64,000 nucleotides of DNA from the NCBI GenBank assembly GCA_036346355.1, contig CM070569.1:60288561-60352560 (forward strand), written 5' to 3'. This DNA is from Rhipidocladum racemiflorum. Taxonomy: Eukaryota > Streptophyta > Magnoliopsida > Poales > Poaceae. The translations under genes and the position numbers were made by a program. Position 1 is the first letter of the stretch; every line of letters begins with the position of its first letter. Positions 1 to 12,409 of the stretch are shown piece by piece. The notes below the pieces were generated by a model. The model was not told where the DNA came from and did not search any database. It saw nothing but the letters and a program-made list of their open reading frames with translations.

Positions 1-21
1 TCTGTGCTTTCTCTCCTAATA

Positions 22-125
22 CAAGTAGCACAAATCTTGAAGCAAACAAAGGGGTAAGTAATCCTCATCTACCATTCATTCATGCTTTAATATTTGTGTA
101 ACTTTATAAAGGAAGAGCATAGAAG
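22..125 (+). repeat. Dispersed repeat, inverted copy at 54967-55080
   Basis: This AT-rich stretch matches, in reverse complement, the block at about 54967-55080. Both share the order tactgaag-type flank, ATCATCTACCA, ATTCATGCTTTAATATTTGTG and an AAAGCATAGAAG motif, with small substitutions. It is not coding. The family was not identified; a decayed MITE or retroelement end is likely. Confidence 0.6.
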
Positions 126-152
126 CACCTCTCATACTTATCATTTTCTACA

Positions 153-650
153 CTAAGGGTATGTATAATAAGATCATCTCAACGACCTCTTAGTCTGTAC
201 ATATCAAATTTAGTCTATGTGAACAAGTGAGAAAAGATGATAGAGAAAAGATATGACTCTTATTTAGAGCATGTACAATAGTATGTCTCTAGAGATTGTC
301 TCTAAAGATTTTAACTTACCTAGAGGCAACACTAGAGACAACATCTTTGATAGTTATCTCTAAAACTATTTATCTTCGTTATATTTTTCCTCTCGCTTCG
401 TTACGTTTTGCGTTGGTTTGCGTGATCAGATTGTCTCTTACACAAGAGACATCACATTCTCTTTCTTCATGTTCTCTCTCCTCTACGTACGATTTTGCTT
501 ACATGGCATAGCTAAGAGATAGCTGAAGTGGCACTATTGGAGATACCCTTAGTGGCCAGTTTTTATAAGTAGATTAGTCATGTACAAGAGAGAAGTGATA
601 GTTATTGCACGGCACTAGAGCTAACCTTTAGAGATAGGTATTGTACAAGC
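153..650. mobile_element. MITE-like cluster (two TIR pairs)
   Basis: Two imperfect terminal inverted repeat pairs can be seen. The first pair is AAGGGTAT near 154 and its complement ATACCCTT near 543. The second is GAGCATGTACAATA at 267 and TATTGTACAAGC ending at 650. The interior has repeated CTCTAAAG/CTCTAGAG words on both arms. The two pairs overlap rather than nest, so element boundaries and target-site duplications are uncertain. Type resembles grass Tourist/Harbinger or hAT MITEs. No coding capacity. Confidence 0.5.
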
Positions 651-865
651 TAGTTTTAGTGTTTACTCTAGATGACATTGAAGAGAGATAGACTCTAAAA
701 CAAACTTTGATTACTAATTTATATTATAATATATTTATAAAACTCAACAAAATTATAATATTCTAAGAATATTTTTAAGACAAATTTATACATATAATTT
801 TTTATTATCAATCTAACTATTTTAAAAAGTATTCAAGCTGATCCCACGTGCTACCAGAGGGTTGC
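651..865. other. AT-rich spacer, nothing recognised
   Basis: The stretch is AT-rich with no open reading frame, TIR or tRNA-like signal that I could support. Confidence 0.5.
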
Positions 866-1185
866 TCACCAGCTAATCGATTTCATCATGAATTCATGAC
901 CTCTTTCGAACATTGGACCGTGAACATTCAAAAGCGTGGACAATGGAAGCTCATTCTTTCAATTGGCATCGTCTGTTTGACCTTGTTCTTCATCCGTCGG
1001 ACTAAAAACAGTAAATGAAACAAACATAAGCTTAACACAGCAGTGATCAGCTAAACAACATTCACTGATCTCAGAGTTAAACGGTTATGGAGCGCTAAGC
1101 ATTTTGCCAGTTCGTTTCCCAACATAAACTTGTAATGCGAAGGGAGTGCAAGCCAAAACTAGCTGAAAATCCTGAACCAAAAACA
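866..1185 (-). pseudogene. Fragment of an unidentified gene, copy 1
   Basis: On the minus strand a TTTTTAG acceptor at about 1002 opens an exon-like segment (866-1001) homologous, with indels, to the exon at 12986-13336. A second homologous block lies at about 1098-1185 versus 13550-13610 and shares the motif CCAACATAAnCTTGTA. The frame here is broken by stops and indels, so this is a decayed copy. I do not recognise the family; the better copy encodes an acidic C-terminal region. Two exons in the same order and spacing argue for duplication of a gene piece, not chance similarity. Confidence 0.45.
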
Positions 1186-1499
1186 ATATCAGATTAATGG
1201 CAAACAGAACTGCCATACTAATATGACTATAAATATTGCGAGCAGAACTCAAGCAGCATTATTGCGAAATATTTATAGGGGAGTCAAACAGATCTGATAA
1301 ATCCTTTATGGTTTTCAGGGTAACCATTTATCAATATGCGCTCTACGAAGACCGTCAAGGCGGTATTTTATCTGAAGCACACAGGAACACAACTTGAGAA
1401 TATTTTAACATACCGTAACACAATTAGAAGCAAACATTTAACATGCAGTAACACGGCTGTTTCTCAAACAAGCGGAGAACAAAACACAAGGCATATTGA
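1186..1499. other. Non-coding spacer
   Basis: This may continue the decayed gene copy to its left (upstream exon or intron sequence), but no reading frame or splice sites could be supported. Confidence 0.4.
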
Positions 1500-3665
1500 A
1501 ATAACCCAAAAAAAATTCAAAATGAATTTATTTGATTTTATTTGGATTTTGTTGAATTTTATTTGGTTTTTGGGCTCCCTTTTTGCTTTTAGGCCTCTCT
1601 CCGGCCCAGCTCGCCCGCCCACGGCCGCACCTCCCCCACCTCTAGCGTCTCACGCCCACGCTGCCTGTGCTCGCCCGGCCGCACTGTCCGTTGCCGCCCT
1701 CCTCCCTCTCTCCTCCCCGCGGCTATAAATGCCCCCGTGCCCCTCCGTTTCACCTCGCCTCCTTGCCCCCCCCCCCCCCGCCGCGGTGAGCTCCTCTCTT
1801 CTCGCCACCCCACCGCCGCTCCCTTTCCCCGGCACCACCGTCGCCCTCGCGCCCACGCTACCGCTCGCCTTCCCCACCTCCGGCCACCCTCAAGCCCCAC
1901 CCGCCAGCCACCACCCCCGCCCCGACCCCACCTGTCAGCTACCACTACCTGTGCCCTGGGCCGGCCTAGCCGCACCCCCGTGGGCCATTTGTGCCAAAAG
2001 GCTGTGCACTGTGCGACCCATTTCGGTTTTATTTTTCTTTTTATTTTTCGGATTTGTTTAATCCGAAAATTTTCAGAAAATCCTAAACACTCCCAAAAAT
2101 CCAAAAATACATTTTCTTGATCAGTTCGAGCCACTGAGTCCTAAAATGATCTCCGCTCTGCCAAACCAAGTCTCCAAAGTCTCCTAAATGACCAAAATAC
2201 CCTCCTGACCCCTTCTTCTTGCTTTTCTTTTGTTCTTGCTTTTCTTTTGTTCGTTTATTTATCGATTTTATTTCTCCGCATTAGATCCGACCTTCGAGCG
2301 ATACCAGTACCAAGAGCAGGAGCAAGACCAGTCCAGAACCGAGCAGGACTACAGCTACTACGAGTTAGACGACCCTTCAGCCCAGCAAGACAAGCCGTAC
2401 CCCTTAAAAGATAATTTAGAATGACATGATGCTTAGTTATAACCAATCATCGTTTAGCCTTCCATCTACTATTAAGTCTTATTATCCTTTGCATAGCCAT
2501 AGTTTATAATTATGAATCCCCCTTAGTTAATTATTTGTTTCCCACCCTTAGTCTTTCAAAAATTTGCGAGCCTTTAGCTCGGTGTCTTTTAACTGTTGCT
2601 ATGGCCAGGGGGACAGTGTTGGGCTACCCACGAGGCCACGAGGTGGATGCTAGTCCAACCCCCGGCCGATGACGGAAGCCGTGGTTGGTTTGGTTGGTTG
2701 GTACAGTGGGTACCAGGTTTGTGGTATGTAATGGCTTGGTCTCTAGCAATTAAGGATAACTCCCTTAGGCAAAGTAAATAACTTAAGTTCTCGCTCAATC
2801 ACAAGTTGGGCCGGCCAGCTCGGTTGACCCCTTCCAACCTAGCTCAGTACATTGTGAGTCCCCTTGGAGTACCTACAGGTTGTAGCTACCATTCTCATCG
2901 CTAGAATGGACAGCGTAGCGAACAGGGTGGGACAGAAATGGGTATTGTGTTGCCATTTGCCAGTTCTCACAATGGTAGGTACCCGCAGTATCGGATCGCG
3001 TCTCCCACAATGGCCAATGGGTCCCGAGAGCTATGGGTCCTCGAACCTACTGGGTAGGGGCTACCTAGGGGAAGTCCAATTAAAGGCTATGATCATCTCA
3101 GCCCAACCGCATACATTTAAGTTGCATGTAATCGCGTGGCATCAACGGTCGTAGATATCTTGTGGGTAAAGTTGAGCAGCTTTGCAGAGTGTTGATTAAA
3201 TGGTATTCGGATACACTATGCTTCCGGTTAATGAAGTTAAGTTTGAACTGGGGTGACTCCCGAAACCTCGCTCAAGTAGTCTTTAGTATTTAGAATCTGG
3301 CATGTTATTATAAATTTATGAACCCCCCCCCGCGTTATTGTTATTTTATGGTTTGTGTTTTAAATGTAATCGAGCTTGCAAATAAAATTACATCCACAAT
3401 ACTTAAAACCTTGTGTCAATCCTTGAGAATCCCTGCATATAGTAATCAGTCTTTCCCTGCGATTTGTTGAGTATTGTTGTGTACTCATTCTTGCTTTTCC
3501 AATCCTATCAGAATTCCAAGAAGCCGGAGAGTTCCAGGAGATCGTAGATGGTGACTCTTTCTGATTTTAGGTCTTAGTCTTTTGCTCAAGCCTTGCCTGT
3601 GTGGTATTTTTTTGTAATGTAATCTTTATTTGGGGCTGCTGAGCCCTTCTATAAAAACTTGGCCG
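1500..3665 (+). mobile_element. LTR-retrotransposon LTR remnant (gypsy-like)
   Basis: The stretch has the layout of a long grass gypsy LTR: a C-rich promoter region with TATA box GGCTATAAATG at 1721-1731, a C14-like homopolymer near 1767, a long AT-rich untranslated part, the phrase GGGTAAAGTTGAGCAGC at 3163 that recurs in variant form at 7925 in the solo LTR, and an R/U5-like end with TGTACTCATTCTTGC at 3479. The 3' end is cut by the hAT-like repeat that begins near 3665 and no clean TG start was found, so it is truncated. GC-rich open frames on both strands at 1589-2134 are compositional. Confidence 0.55.
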
Positions 3666-4187
3666 TTAGGCCTTAATGGGTTCAAATTTCGACGAAATTC
3701 GGCTAGATCCCGGCGAAATCTCGGATTTCGGACCCCTCTGAGATTTAAAATCCCGGAAAATTCAAAAAAATCAAAAAAAAAATATTCAAATCTCGGATTT
3801 CTCGGCGAGATCTCGGCAATTTCGGGCGAGATTTGGTAGTTTTTTTTGCCGAATTTTGATTTTTGTGTATTGTATTTGCTTGGGTTTAGGATCAAGATCA
3901 TCCATAAAAATTTCGAAAAATTTTAACATGTTTTTGACCATTTTTTGGTCGGTTCAATTTGTCGGTTAGGACTTTCCGAAATTTTTTTAAAATTTTAAGA
4001 TTGATCATCTTCTGAAAATTTTATGGGAATATTATGGATGTGTTAAGACCATTCACAAAAATTTTCAAAATTTTCTAAAGTGGTTTGAACTTTTTTAATA
4101 CATAGGAACTTTTCTAATGCATTGAAATATCAGAGAGAAATGATATCTGATACTGACATTGATAGTTGGAATCAATCTGTGTATGAC
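3665..4187. repeat. hAT-like non-autonomous repeat, left part
   Basis: This member of a dispersed family is rich in GAGATCTCGG/ATTTCGG words. It aligns over most of its length with 43995-44360 (shared ACATGTTTTTGACC, TCGGTTCAATTTGTCGGTTAGGAC and GGGAATATTATGGAT). It is split by the solo LTR at 4188-8747; its right end resumes at 8753-8842, finishing in AAAATTTAAAACCTA, a decayed form of the family end AAATTTGAAACCTTG. Confidence 0.6.
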
Positions 4188-7100
4188 TGTAACGTCCTCG
4201 TTTTCGGCCTTCTGGAAAAATCTAATTTAAATTAATTAAATTCAAAAATTGGATTTTCATTGGTGTTTAAATTAACCTGGCATCCTCTCCCATCCAAAAT
4301 CGGGATGCAATTCCCTTCTGTTCGAAAAATCGAATTTCTCGGTTCCCGCCGGTACCCGAAATTTCACCCGTCCGAAAATGATCCAAAAATCCCAAAATCA
4401 CTTCAATTAGGTCCCAAATATTCAAAATGATTTTTGAAATGATTCCCCGGATTTTTGGAACTCCGCCCCTATTTTATCTCGCGCTGCTTTCGTTTAATGC
4501 CCGTTGTTCGCTCCAGAATATTCAAATCCACAAATTTCATCCAAATTCCGCGAAACCAATTTTATTGGGTTCCAAATATTCCAAAATGGTTCTAAGAATT
4601 TTTTCGGAATTTTTAGACCATTTTTTCCTAAGTTTTCTCTAGGGCGTCATTTTCGCGTAAACACCGGCCAACCGCGGAGTGCCACGTGGCAGGTGCTACA
4701 GTGCCTTCTTCTACCTCCCGTTGGCATGAGTTACAGAGAAGAACACCCTCTCTCCATATTAGAACTTCATGATTCAATCAACCATAACTTCCATAATAAT
4801 GGCTCAAATTGCGAACGGCCGGATCCGTTGAATCCGTAGTGACATCCTCTTTCCATCCCCCATGATCTTCAGCTCTAACTCGTGCCGGAAACAATGCAGT
4901 TTTCCAAAAACCGAAAAACACGTTTATGGCAATAACTTTGCCGTTTCTTCCCAAAACCGCGCACCACCGGTTCCTAAACCTCCGTGGCGGTGTCCTCTTT
5001 CCAGAGCATGCATCCTCTCCTTGCCTCTCCAACTCGTTCATCCGCTAGATCAAGAAAACCGCCGAGGAAACACGTTTTCGGGTGTTCTTCGTGTTCATCC
5101 TTGTTCCTCCCTCTCCGATGGGTCAATCCTCACTCTGTTTGGTTCCTTGTGATCGTGTAGGTGTCTAGATTCTAATATTTCAATCGATTTTAGGTTCCAT
5201 CAAGATTTGATGATGAATTTCGCGTTTTGGTTGCTTCGGCCGAACCGGCGATTTTCGTCGAATTCATCTCCTCTGGTGAGTTTGGGTTCAATTCCTTGCT
5301 TCATTGAGTCCCTCTAGATGTGCTTGAGATGTTTCATCAATTAGTTGTTGAGGCCATGTTCAAAATTTTTGAGAAATTTTGGATTTTGCGGGAGTTTGGA
5401 GATTCTCTGTTTTCTCTTGCCCGTGGGCGTGCTTGCCGCCGGCTCATCACCGTCAAGCTCCCTTCGGCCCGGCCCGCCTCCGCGACCCCAGACTGCACCG
5501 CCCGCCGCCGGCCTCGCCGCCGCTCCTCCGTCGGCTCTGCGCGCGTGGTCCCGCCAGCGCCGCCGCCGCCGGCTCCACTCAGCGTGGTCCCGCCGCCCGC
5601 TGGCCCGGCCTTGCCGCTGCGTTCGGCTTGCGCCGCCGCGCCACCTCGCCGCGCCATCGCCGAGCTCGCCGCCTCCATTGCCGAGCCGCCGATGCCGCGC
5701 CACGATGCGCCGCGTTTACGCCAGCCGCCGCCACGGCCGCCTCCGGCTTCGCCAGCGTCGCCGCTGGTCGGCCGGTCACGCCGGCCAGGTGCCCATCTCG
5801 CCGCACTTCATGCCTTTTCCTTCCTCTGTTCTTGGCCATAGAACTCCATGAAGAAGAAGGCATGAGTGAATGACATCTTGGCCCCACTTGCAAGTGACCA
5901 AATCAAATCCAAAAATCAGAAAAATCAAGAAAAAGAATATCCCGGGAATATTCACTCGTTTTCGATTTTTCAGGGTTTTCGAACTTCGGAAGCTCATATC
6001 TTTTCCGTCCGAACTCCGATTGACTCCGTTCAAATTCCTAAATTCATCTAAAATCAATAACTTCCTGCCAGTACTACTTTTATAATTTTTTGATTTTATT
6101 TATTGTTATTTATTTGTTGCTCCGTTTTGCGCGTAGCCGCCGACCCCGCCGCCGGACTTCAAGAGTTCGACATTCTCGCTGTGACCGAGGCAAGTCTCCT
6201 TGACGCATGTTGATCCTATGCTTTATAAATGTTTTACAATGTTTTACCAATTGCATTGCTATTTATATAAAAGGATGATGTTGACGTTAGACTATTAGTT
6301 AAACCTGTTGTTCATACCTCCTTGCTCTTGTTATCCATAATCCGTTGTCACCCTAGTACCTTATCCACCCTAATAACTACTTTCGATAAAATATTCTTTG
6401 ATTAGGGGATAAGACTATGTGGAAGACATTTTTTGATGGAACAAATGGAATGAAATGCAAATTGGAGTTAAACGAATATCAGTGATGATGTGGGGGTAGT
6501 CATTATGGAATTGATCTTTGAATGATGATCGTTGAAATATTGAGGAGTTGGATTATGACAGCAGGTTGCAATATAATTAGTATGGATTTGGGGAGTGTTG
6601 GAAGATGTTTGACATTGAGAATAGTAGTGGGTAAAGTTAAATAAATAATATTGAGAGTCGTACTTGTGGATCAAATGGAATAAGTGATGAATTATATTTC
6701 GATGAAGTTTAACCGGCATACTATGGGATTTAGAGATGGCAATGTGAAGGGATTACAATAGGTGATATTGAGAATGATACTCGATGATTTAGTCAATAAT
6801 ATTATCAAACATACTCGATGGAGTAAGTGGATAATAGTGAGAATCATACTCGGTGGTTTCGGAGATGACTTTGTGGAATATGGTCTCGTGATAACCTTTA
6901 CGTGGGATGATGAATAATGTGGATTATAGGTGATTTGTTTAGTCAACTTGGTATCATTGTCTATGGAAATAGCTGTCATCAATGAATTAATGAAATCTTG
7001 GAGTTATAGAATATTTCTTGAAAGATGCTCGGGGAGGAGATTATGAATTATTTTGGGTGGATCAAGTAGCTCACAAAATTAATCGATGTATGGATGATGG

Positions 7101-8747
7101 GTAATCAATAATGAGACTTGTATTTTGGGGAGATTGTTTCATATACAATGGTGATAGTAGCTTGGCATGATTTTGGGGGCATGATGGTACATGATATAGA
7201 CTTTACTTGTTGGAGTACTAAATTGGACCGGATTATAAAGTGCCATGATAATAATGGGGGAGTCTTGGTGATCTCATGACCTTTGGAGATGATAGAATTG
7301 ATTATAACAGTGTTTATCAGCTTTGGTATTTGAAAAATCTAAATAAACTAATGGTGGAGTAGAACAACTCGGTAGAAATGCTTAGGCTCGCAATCGGTCA
7401 GTATTCACCTATGGGTGGGAATTTCATTTAACTCTTGAAAACTTGTGTTGGAACTTATAGGAAAGGAGTATTGCCATTGGTTTACAAAATAAAAATAAAA
7501 TGAAAAACGCTTTGGACTTGGGCGGAATGGTTTGTCTGGCGGGTGCGGATAGAGCACTAGTTTTCATTGTGCAAGTACCACCCCAAGTCAGTTAAGGACC
7601 GACGCTTATGACTGTCTCCATTCTAAGCATTACCGTACAACCACATGTCTATAATGGTACGGCCTGGCTGAATAATTTGTAGAAACCTAACTTAGACTCA
7701 CCAAACGGTGGAATGTGAGCGCCGGATAGAGGTAAGGCTGTTTTTCTCACACGGTACAAGAGGGGGCTTCTGTACTGGGCGGATGGAACCCTAACAGCGG
7801 TGAAACCTCAGCGGGTGGGTCAGGTTAGGCGTATACATTGTAAAGGCCTTATCATGATATCCCTGCCGGCACACCCAAGGAAGTGTGTTAACTACATGGC
7901 ACTAAGGGAATATCATGTCTTGCGGGTAAAGCTGTACACCTCTGCAGAGTTAAAACTATTCAAATAGCCGTGCCTACGGTCAAAGGCAAAGCGAAGAATG
8001 CTTTCATATTGGTAGACTTTTGTTTTGGTTTTCAAAACTGATATTTTGGGATCCGGGAGTGGTTAGAACTCTCGGGTGTGCTTCTGGCGGCTAGAGCCAG
8101 GTAGGTGGATTGAACATGTTTTTGTGAACCATGGCAGACAGAGCCATGTGAATGGATTGAACCCTGATCTTGTTGAGATGTGGCGGATATAGCCTGTATA
8201 CTAGTGAATGGTGGCTAGAACCTTCACTGAAATATTACATAATTCAATTATTAAAAAGAATTGCTTAAATATGCTTTGTGAAACTTATTAACAAGTATGG
8301 TTTGATGAAACATGGCTTTATGCAAAAGAACCATATTAAGCCATCCTTGGATAGCCTACATTGTGCATAATTTCCCAGACTTGCTGAGTACTTTATGTAC
8401 TCATGTGCTACATTCTAATCATATCTCAGAAGTGGAGAAAGACGTCAAAAGAGCTTCGAAGGACTAGGACGCGTACCCCACTCGATTACCTGTGGGCATC
8501 TGGATGGGTTACCACGTGGTGTTATCTTCTTCCGCTGCAGTTTTTCAGTTGTTCAGCCTGTAAAGGCCGAAATGGTAAACCTTGACCATAAGGTCTTTGC
8601 TTTTATTTGGTGTTATTCTTATTTAGTTATATGTATTCGTGATATGGTTGTTGATTCATCACTGTTTGACTGTGTGTACTAGCTACTGATCTGGCACTAG
8701 TACAGAAATACACAGGGGATTCCGGGTAGCTGATCCGGGGTCCTACA
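4188..8747 (+). mobile_element. Solo LTR, 4.56 kb, gypsy (Tekay/RIRE3-like)
   Basis: The element starts TGTAACGTCCTCG and ends GGGGTCCTACA, with a perfect 5-bp target-site duplication ATGAC at 4183-4187 and 8748-8752. It has no gag-pol frame, primer-binding site or internal LTR pair, so it is one very long LTR left by recombination. A GC-rich block lies at 5440-5790. The phrases GGGTAAAGCTGTACACCTC (7925) and CTGCAGAGTTAAAACTATTC (7952) recur in large LTRs of chromovirus-type grass elements. GC-rich frames at 5320-5893 open on several strands at once and are compositional. Confidence 0.8.
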
Positions 8748-8752
8748 ATGAC

Positions 8753-8842
8753 TATGAGAGAGAAGTGGAGTGGAAATAGTGGTACAAAAACCATTTCAAA
8801 ATTATTGAATGACATATATTGAAAAACAAAATTTAAAACCTA
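8753..8842. repeat. hAT-like repeat, right part beyond the solo LTR
   Basis: This short block resumes the repeat interrupted at 4187 and ends in a decayed TIR AAAATTTAAAACCTA. Confidence 0.45.
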
Positions 8843-9089
8843 AGATAACATGTATTTATAAATGGGTACAATACTAACTCACCTATGTATATATGGCATT
8901 GATCAGGCCTTCATCAATTCAATCACATGCACGTCATGCTAGGTCAGCCTTGAACTTCATATTCCCCAACCTGGAGTAAAGCTCAATAGATCTTTTCTTA
9001 CTGGTCAAAACTCAAAACTGCAGGTGGTTTCAAAGAAAGAACCTCCCTCAATACATATGAACATATATAAAACTTTTCAAATGACTTGA
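8843..9089. other. Spacer
   Basis: AT-rich; nothing recognised. Confidence 0.4.
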
Positions 9090-9495
9090 AGTTCATTTGT
9101 TACATTTGAAAAATCAAAAACTGATTTTATATACGGTTTTTATCACGACTTTACCACTGTTAGATTTTTTAAAAATTCCTCATGCTTGATCATCATCTCA
9201 AATTTTTATGTGAACATTAGTGATGTCTGAGGACCATCCAAAAAAATTTTCAAAATTTTTTGACGTGTTTTGGACCATTTTTCGGATGGTTCAATGTGGA
9301 CCGAGATCTCGGTGATTTCGCCCGAGATCTCGGTAATTTCGGCCGAGATCTCGGATTCCCCGGTTGAAAAAAAAACGGATTTGAAATTTGGTTTTTGCAT
9401 CTCATCAGGATTTTGCTCGAAATTTCCGAATCTCGCCGAGATTTCGGATTTCGGCCACCTCTGTAATTTTTCCAAAAACAAGATTTGTAACCTCG
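9090..9495. repeat. hAT-like repeat with GAGATCTCGG words
   Basis: It aligns almost end to end with 44797-45175, sharing CTTCATTTGTTACATTT, GGTTTTTATCACnACTT, TTTGACGTGTTTTGG and GGTTCAATGTGGACCGAGA. It contains three tandem GCCGAGATCTCGG-type units at 9300-9355 and ends in GTAACCTCG, a variant of the family end GAAACCTTG. It is non-coding. Confidence 0.65.
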
Positions 9496-9756
9496 GGCCT
9501 TATATTCCCTAAAAAGATTTGGTTTTCGCCTTTTTGTCTGGCAATTTGCACTTGGTTCCCGACAGCTAATGTTCCTAGGTAACTGTTGAGGTATTTAAAC
9601 GTACCCTTGAAAAGGGGGTCCATCACACATATCGTTACAAAGCTCTCAGCGTCTTGAAGCTTGTTTTCATAATGATATAATTAATAGCCCAGACACACAA
9701 ATCATCCAATACAATTATGAGACCAAAATTGCAACTATGATGTGACAAAAGCTCAT

Positions 9757-12251
9757 TTAATACCTTTCTGCCAACCTAGCAGATACAGCCCTTAGCTTAG
9801 AATAGACTTTGCCGGCAGGAGAACCTGAGATAAGACTGCAAAGTGAATCATGAGCAACCTTGATGTTAACGAAGGATCCAAGTATGTGGATATTCGTATC
9901 AGCGATAACTATGCCGGTCCTGGTAGAGTTCTCAATGGCATATTTAGTCTTGCCTCCTTTCCCTGACAGGCGGCCAATAGCACATGACAGATGCTCCCCT
10001 CGGAGTGTCTTCACATCCTTGATCTCAAAGGAATCCACATGCAGGTCATCGAGACGAAGCAATGCAACAGCATCTGCGATGTCAAATCCAAGCATAAAAG
10101 CATTCACAAAGTCTGCACATTTTCGAAGGTTGCTCACATCTGGTGTGTCTTGTCTTGTTTTCAGCTCCACCCTTCTAGACTAAAATGGAGGAAATAGTGT
10201 GATGAGTTTGCTCAATAGGAGGTAGCTTAAGTATTCAACATTTAAGAGATGAATATGAAAAAATATTTGCAAAAGCAAAACTTCACAAGCATTGATAATA
10301 CTTCTTGCCAAACCCAAAAACCATGTGAGAGAATATAGATATACATTTGAGCTTAGCATCTAACAATCACAACTCATAAGACAAAGGATGAACTAATCGA
10401 GTCCAGCATATCTATGAAAAATCAAATGATAGCTGGGTGTTTGTATACATAAAACTACGCTATTCCTGTGATTGCTTAGGTGGAAATTGAAAGATCGAGA
10501 TTGCGATTAGAGGTGGGGGTGAATGATCCTAAATTAAAAATTCTCACATACTGGACAACTAAAGATCAACTCAACACCTCACTTAAAGCAAATAAAATCA
10601 AAACCTTGATCTTTCGTGGGGTTTAGATGATCAAGATGATCTTGGGTACTGACCCACACGTCAAAGCAAGCAAGAAATCAAGATAGAAACACGATCTACC
10701 AAAGATTCTCCGTTTTAAGCAAAAAGATCGGTTTCTCACAAAGATCGAATCAAGACTTGCCTAGAGGATTGGGATATGATCTGAGAAAAGGTTCATCCAA
10801 TCAATTACACATCTTCGGCAAAAAGAAGCAAAAGCAAGTAGAAGTAGGGGGGCAAATCCAACTTGTAAAAATTAAATTGCGAGTTTGTAAGTGCGTAAAA
10901 AAATACTTAATTTAAATTGCGTAAAGTAAAGACATAATGTAAATGCGGAAAGTAAATTCAGAATAGAGAATGAAATTAAACTTTCATTGCTTTGAGAGGA
11001 ATGGTTTACAAATCCCCACAATGAGATGGGCAAAGCTCAAAGGAGCACAACCAAAATTCTTCTCCAAAGACTCGAGCGAAGAGGCATACCCCTACCCCTC
11101 TATTTATAGCAACCATGAATCATTCTACACCCTTGGATGAGTTGCTTCAATCCTAAGCAACCCCTTCAAGGGCTAAGATTGATTCAAACAATCTCCACCC
11201 TTGGATGACCTTGTTGGCCATCAAGAAATCTCATTAAGGGTTGAGATTCACCCACTCACACATGGACTAACCTGAAACCCACTAACAAACGGGTTTTATC
11301 TACTAAGCTAGCTTGACTGCTACTCCATCCTCTAAACCGCAATCCAACGGCTCTCCTTGATCCAAGTAGCTCCAAGTTAGCATCTCAGCTGTTCCCTTGT
11401 CTTCTCGACACGCAGCGACTCCGTCTCCGGTCATCCTCCAGCAATCCCCGACCGTCTAGACCTCCGGTGCACCTCACCTAGTCCCGATCATCATCCGCCT
11501 CATCATAACCTCGCATCGACATCCTGCAACCATCAAAAAGGAAACATATCACATGGCAATGTCCAAAATGATATGTAATAATAATCTAATTTCTCAAGTC
11601 TAATTCAAATCAAACTCAAACCCAAGCACACCTAGCTCAAATAAATTCAATTACTCATCACAAAATATGGATAGACCTCCACATGGTATTCCAGTTTGGA
11701 AATTTAAAATATTTATACAAATAATCAGTTAGGCTAACTTGCATCAATTAGTGATGCTAAACTAGATCCTTTCATAGTTCCCTGCCTCAAGACATATTAC
11801 TAAAATTATGTCAAACCCATCAGAGCTTTGCCAAGTTCTGCCTTACTATTCAGGGTTCCCTACCTTTTATAATGCCTATCATACTGCACGATAAACACGA
11901 ATGGTTGTCTAATCGGTAAGACATGTCTTACTATTCAGGGTTTGCAGACAGAAAGACAAGCGTGGATACCAATGATGCTTTGGAGCTACTCAATATTCAT
12001 ATAGAATCAGAAGTGTACAACCGAGAGGAATTTGAACCTGAGTAACCTCCTACCTTAAGGTTCATGTGGATGTCGACCTTCATGTGCCCGTAGACAGGGG
12101 TGTAGATATCCAGCCACGCCTTCTTCAGCTGAGCAAATCGGTGCTGTGGCACCTGCGCCTTCCAAAACTGGGGCCTCCCACCGCTCATCTCGCTTGACAT
12201 GAGCGCGTTGAACTACGGCTTCTCCACGACGCTCGCCGGGTCCACCGCCAT
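9757..12251 (-). pseudogene. PNO1: PNO1-like KH-domain ribosome-assembly factor, decayed copy
   Basis: PNO1 binds pre-18S rRNA with NOB1 during small-subunit assembly. Two exons are visible on the minus strand. Exon 1 ends at 12054 (AACCTTAAG then GTAGG) and carries MSGGRPQFWK, VPQHRFAQLKKAW and IYTPVYGHMKVDI. Exon 2 runs 10179-9757 after a TTTTAG acceptor and carries VELKTRQDTPDVSN, the KH core AIGRLSGKGGKTK and the C-terminus SARLAERY. They join in phase at MNLK/SRRVELK. The upstream ATG at 12251 reads MAVDPASVVEKP and meets TAG at 12213-12215, where other plants would have a sense codon before FNAL. Conserved arginines appear replaced (FWK, DIHM, LSCAIG, TRTGIV, VAHDS). Translation could restart at the ATG at 12200, giving 189 residues, so residual function cannot be excluded. 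The intron is 1.87 kb and full of repeats. Confidence 0.75.
10490..11690 (-). mobile_element. LTR-like insertion in the PNO1 intron
   Basis: The left edge GATCGAGATTGCG then GAGGTGGGGGTGAATGATC parallels the left end of the solo LTR at 61013 (GATCGAAG, then GAGGGGGGTGAATGATT). On the minus strand CTATAAATAGAGG near 11098-11110 is a TATA box. I read it as a copia-type LTR on the minus strand, but no target-site duplication was found, so boundaries are approximate. Confidence 0.45.
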
Positions 12252-12322
12252 CGCGCCAGAGGATAACTATCTCGCCACCGCTGCCGCTGTGGCCCTCGTG
12301 GTCCTGTTCGCATCCATCCTAT

Positions 12323-12406
12323 GGCTGCGGCGGGGGCGGGGAGTGTCCAGGCTCTCGAGGGGGGCGGCAGGGGCGGGGAGCATCTAGGCTCTCGAGGGTG
12401 GCGACG
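12323..12406. repeat. Short GC-rich tandem duplication
   Basis: A unit of about 40 bp holding GGGGCGGGGAG and GGCTCTCGAGG occurs twice in tandem in the 5' leader of the PNO1 copy. Confidence 0.55.
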
Positions 12407-12409
12407 CGC

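Noticed and set aside
1589..2134. Long GC-rich open frames on both strands
   Set aside because: Pro/Arg/Ala-rich products opening in several frames at once inside an LTR promoter region; composition, not genes.
5320..5893. Overlapping frames of 100-173 residues on both strands
   Set aside because: They lie in the GC-rich block of the 4.56-kb solo LTR and have no domain.
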